NCBI GenBank assembly: GCA_947630345.1
Contig: CANRHF010000100.1
Span: 1 to 7,104, forward strand
Direction of reading: 5' to 3'
DNA length: 7,104 nt
Source: an uncultured Oscillospiraceae bacterium
Lineage (GTDB): Bacteria; Bacillota; Clostridia; Oscillospirales; Oscillospiraceae
Below are positions 4,637 through 7,104 of this stretch, piece after piece. The translations under genes and the position numbers were made by a program. Numbering within the stretch: position 1 is the stretch's first letter; every line of letters starts with the position of its first letter. The notes under the pieces are model-generated. The model ran no database searches. It was not told where the DNA came from and saw only the letters and a list, made by a program, of their open reading frames with translations.

Positions 4637-5625
4637 TGAAGGAATTGACCATCGGTCCCAACGACGCGGGCCAGCGCCTGGACCGTTTTTTGAGCAAGGC
4701 GGTGCCCCTGCTGCCTGCCTCCCTGGCTCAGAAGTATATCCGCCTGAAACGGATCAAGCGCAACGGCGCCCGGGCGGAGCGGGACACCCGGCTGGAGACT
4801 GGGGATGTGTTGGAGCTTTATATCAACGACGAGTTTTTTGAGACCCCCCGGCAGGACAACGCCTACCTCACCGTGACGAGCCCCCGGCTGAATCTGGTGT
4901 ACGAGGACGAAAACATCTTGCTTGCGGACAAGCGCCCGGGTTTGGCGGTCCATCCCCACGACGGAGCGGAGTACGGCCGGACCCTGATCGACCACATCCA
5001 GGCCTATCTGTATCAGAAGGGGGAGTGGCGGCCGAGAGGGGAGAACGCCTTCGCCCCGGCGCTGTGCAACCGGATCGACCGGAACACCGGGGGCATCGTG
5101 ATCGCCGCGAAAAATGCGGAGGCCTTGCGGATCCTGAACCAGAAGATCAAGGACCGGGAGCTGGAAAAGGCCTACCTTGCCATTGCGGAGGGGGTCCCCA
5201 AGCCCCGGGAGGGCTCGCTGACCGGGTATCTTTTCAAGGATTCGGTGAAAAACCGGGTCTTTATCACGGATAAGCCCCAGCCCGGCGCCAAGAGCTGCCG
5301 GACGGACTACCGGGTTTTGGAGAGCCGAAACGGGTTGTCTTTGGTAGAGTGCCGCCTGATCACCGGCCGGACCCATCAGATCCGGGCCCAGTTTGCCCAC
5401 GCCGGGCACCCCCTGCTGGGGGACGGGAAATACGGGAAACTGGACAAGCGGTTTGACCGGAATTACCAGGCTCTGTACGCCTACCGGCTGGCCTTCCGCT
5501 TTTCGACCCCCGGCGGCCCGCTCCAGTATCTGGACGGCTGCGCCTTCCAGGTGGAAAAAGTGGACTTTGTGGAGGAATATTTCCCTGGATTTTCCATGGA
5601 ACGGGCAAAAACAGGCAAAAAATAG
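4636..5625 (+). CDS. RluA-family 23S rRNA/tRNA pseudouridine synthase
   Basis: The 329-residue product converts uridines in structured RNA to pseudouridine. It has an N-terminal S4 RNA-binding domain (about 12-62, with QRLDRFLSKA and IKRNGA) and an RluA-type catalytic domain (about 85-315). Landmarks are ADKRPGLAVHP (97-107), NRIDRNTGG (145-153) containing the catalytic Asp148, KAYLAIAEG (178-186) and GRTHQIRAQFAHAGHPLLGD (244-263). The catalytic motif reads NRID where RluA/RluC/RluD enzymes usually have HRLD; the aspartate is kept. The S4 domain suggests the RluC/RluD branch acting on 23S rRNA, but the target base cannot be read from sequence. The start overlaps the hprK stop; the ribosome binding site (GGAAAG) is weak and distant, consistent with translational coupling. 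Confidence 0.9.
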   Translation: MKELTIGPNDAGQRLDRFLSKAVPLLPASLAQKYIRLKRIKRNGARAERDTRLETGDVLELYINDEFFETPRQDNAYLTVTSPRLNLVYEDENILLADKRPGLAVHPHDGAEYGRTLIDHIQAYLYQKGEWRPRGENAFAPALCNRIDRNTGGIVIAAKNAEALRILNQKIKDRELEKAYLAIAEGVPKPREGSLTGYLFKDSVKNRVFITDKPQPGAKSCRTDYRVLESRNGLSLVECRLITGRTHQIRAQFAHAGHPLLGDGKYGKLDKRFDRNYQALYAYRLAFRFSTPGGPLQYLDGCAFQVEKVDFVEEYFPGFSMERAKTGKK

Positions 5626-5636
5626 GGTAAACGCAA

Positions 5637-5671
5637 GAAAAAGGCCGCCGGCTTGACCGGCGGCCTTTTTT
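5637..5671. terminator. Bidirectional intrinsic terminator between the pseudouridine synthase and atpC
   Basis: AAGGCCGCCGG (5641-5651) pairs perfectly with CCGGCGGCCTT (5657-5667) around a CTTGA loop. T residues follow on the plus strand up to 5671, and an A-run precedes on the left, giving a U-tract on the minus strand as well. It lies in the 52-base gap between two convergent genes and should serve both operons. Confidence 0.93.
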
Positions 5672-5677
5672 GGGCTC

Positions 5678-6085
5678 TTAAAATTGTCTGCTGCCCACGC
5701 TTTTCCGCACCAGCGCCCGCTTCAGCCGGGCCTCGGCCAGGCGCAGGTCCGTGTCGGAGGCGGATTTGTTGGAAAGGACCGTTTTGGCCCGCTTTTCCGA
5801 GGCCTCCGCCCGGGGCACGTCGATCCGGTCCGCCCACTCGAAGGTGGTGGGCACCAGGGTCACGCCCTGGTCTGTGACGGAGAGCATCCCACCGATGCAG
5901 GCGGCATAGCGCCGCTGGCCATCCGTGACGATCACCGCCCGGCCCATACCCAGGGGAGCCACGCAGGGCAGATGCCCCGCCAGGATGCCCATGTCCCCGC
6001 TGGTGGTGCGGACGATCAGCTCTTCCGCCTGGCCGTCGAACAGCAGCCCGTCGGGGGTAACGATTTTCAGGGGAAAGGAGGTCAT
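5678..6085 (-). CDS. atpC: F1Fo ATP synthase epsilon subunit
   Basis: The epsilon subunit is part of the rotating central stalk of F-type ATP synthase on the cytoplasmic face of the membrane; it couples the stalk to the c-ring and can restrain ATP hydrolysis. The 135 residues fit the family: an N-terminal beta-sandwich (about 1-85; PLKIVTPDGLLFDG, then TSGDMGILAGHLP at 28-40, and EWADRIDVPRAEA at 83-95 leading into the C-terminal part) and a C-terminal helical hairpin (about 90-128) rich in Arg, Lys and Ala. The ATG at 6085 overlaps the atpD stop as ATGA and has GGAGGG seven to eight bases upstream. It is the last gene of the operon visible here, followed by a terminator. Confidence 0.95.
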   Translation of the reverse strand: MTSFPLKIVTPDGLLFDGQAEELIVRTTSGDMGILAGHLPCVAPLGMGRAVIVTDGQRRYAACIGGMLSVTDQGVTLVPTTFEWADRIDVPRAEASEKRAKTVLSNKSASDTDLRLAEARLKRALVRKSVGSRQF

Positions 6086-7104
6086 GCCTGATCCCTCCGG
6101 TACTTTTCCACTACCTCGTCGATGGTGCCGGCGAAGAGGAAGTAGGACTCGGGGATCTGGTCGTGCTTGCCCTCGATGATCTCCCGGAAGCCCCGGATCG
6201 TCTCCTTCAGAGGCACATACTTGCCCTGGTAGCCGGTGAACTGCTCCGCCACGGTGAAGGGCTGGGACAGGAACCGCTGAATCTTCCGGGCCCGGGCCAC
6301 GGTCAGCTTGTCCTCCTCGCTAAGCTCGTCCATGCCCATGATGGCGATGATGTCCTGCAGCTCCTTGTACCGCTGCAAGATCCGCTGGACGCCCCGGGCG
6401 GTCTCGTAGTGGTCCCGGCCCAAAATTTCCGGGGTCAGAATTCGGGAGGTGGAGCTCAGGGGGTCCACCGCCGGGTAGATGCCCAGGGAGGCAATGCCCC
6501 GGTCCAGGGCGGTGGTAGCGTCCAGATGGGCGAAGGTGGTGGCGGGCGCCGGGTCGGTGTAGTCGTCCGCCGGGACGTAGACCGCCTGGACGGAGGTGAT
6601 GGAACCGGCCTTGGTGGAGGTGATCCGCTCCTGGAGAGCGCCCATTTCCGTTGCCAGGGTGGGCTGGTAGCCCACGGCGGAGGGCATCCGGCCTAGGAGG
6701 GCCGAGACCTCGGAACCGGCCTGGGTAAAGCGGAAGATGTTGTCGATAAAGAGCAGCACGTCCTGGTGCTTCACGTCTCGGAAATACTCAGCCATGGTCA
6801 GGCCCGAAAGGCCCACCCGCATTCTGGCTCCGGGAGGCTCGTTCATCTGCCCGTAGACCATGGCGGTCTTGTGTAGAACGCCGGACTCGGTCATCTCCCG
6901 GTACAGGTCGTTGCCCTCCCGGGTCCGCTCCCCAACGCCGGTGAACACGGAAATGCCGCCGTGGGCCTTGGCCACGTTGTTGATCAGCTCCATGATCAGC
7001 ACGGTCTTGCCCACGCCGGCGCCGCCAAACAGGCCGATCTTGCCGCCCTTGGCGTAGGGGCAGATCAGGTCCACGACCTTGATGCCGGTCTCCAGGATCT
7101 CCGT
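6082..7104 (-). CDS. atpD: F1Fo ATP synthase beta subunit, N-terminus outside the window
   Basis: The beta subunit carries the catalytic nucleotide site of F1, making ATP from ADP and phosphate as the stalk turns. The window holds the last 340 residues, in frame from base 7104; about 125-130 N-terminal residues are missing by comparison with the family's usual length near 465. In the fragment, GGAGVGKT (27-34) is the Walker A loop. It is followed by GERTREGNDLY with the catalytic Glu59, NEPPGAR, ALLGRMPSAVGYQPTLATEM, the signature PAVDPLSSTSR, and DELSEED, the segment that contacts the epsilon subunit. The fragment is typical throughout with no disruption. The stop overlaps atpC by four bases. 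The promoter is presumably upstream of the rest of the atp operon, outside this window. Confidence 0.97.
   Translation of the reverse strand, partial: TEILETGIKVVDLICPYAKGGKIGLFGGAGVGKTVLIMELINNVAKAHGGISVFTGVGERTREGNDLYREMTESGVLHKTAMVYGQMNEPPGARMRVGLSGLTMAEYFRDVKHQDVLLFIDNIFRFTQAGSEVSALLGRMPSAVGYQPTLATEMGALQERITSTKAGSITSVQAVYVPADDYTDPAPATTFAHLDATTALDRGIASLGIYPAVDPLSSTSRILTPEILGRDHYETARGVQRILQRYKELQDIIAIMGMDELSEEDKLTVARARKIQRFLSQPFTVAEQFTGYQGKYVPLKETIRGFREIIEGKHDQIPESYFLFAGTIDEVVEKYRRDQA

Noticed and set aside
4561..5409. A 282-codon minus-strand frame opposite the pseudouridine synthase
   Set aside because: The plus strand carries a complete family match; this is a compositional shadow.

Overview
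The window comes from a low-to-medium GC Gram-positive bacterium, most likely a gut clostridium of the Oscillospiraceae (Flavonifractor/Oscillibacter-like). The reasons are strong AGGAGG ribosome binding sites, canonical sigma-A promoters with 17-base spacers, HPr kinase/phosphorylase, a zinc-ribbon (CxxC) ribosomal protein L28, a type III pantothenate kinase, and a GC-rich core next to an AT-richer mobile-element scar. The genus is inferred from overall style and is not proven.

Layout. Bases 1 to about 750 are the worn remains of a mobile element: the first nine codons of a tnpV-like gene leaving the window on the minus strand, then the C-terminal third of a large serine recombinase with an in-frame stop, then a short stretch resembling the 3' part of a tRNA-Leu. 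Bases 787-961 hold no gene but carry a strong hairpin and nested inverted repeats. From about 960 onward the sequence is ordinary chromosome: a three-helix membrane protein of unknown function (minus), a 59-residue single-helix protein (plus), a minus-strand pair of a YfcE-type phosphodiesterase and coaX, rpmB (minus), the plus-strand pair hprK and an RluA-family pseudouridine synthase, and finally the 3' end of the ATP synthase operon (atpD, cut by the window edge, and atpC; minus).

How the genes work together. The phosphodiesterase and coaX overlap by ATGA and share one good promoter with a palindrome across its -10 box and a structured leader of about 140 bases. rpmB and hprK are divergent from a shared AT-rich intergenic region in which both promoters can be read. 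hprK and the pseudouridine synthase overlap by one base. atpD and atpC overlap by ATGA. A bidirectional terminator separates the pseudouridine synthase from atpC.

No clearly new biological system is visible. Most genes are housekeeping. The less ordinary points are the mobile-element scar with its tRNA-like end, the repeat-rich spacer beside it, the two small uncharacterised membrane proteins, a hairpin covering the ribosome binding site of one of them, and the palindrome and structured leader ahead of the phosphodiesterase-coaX pair.
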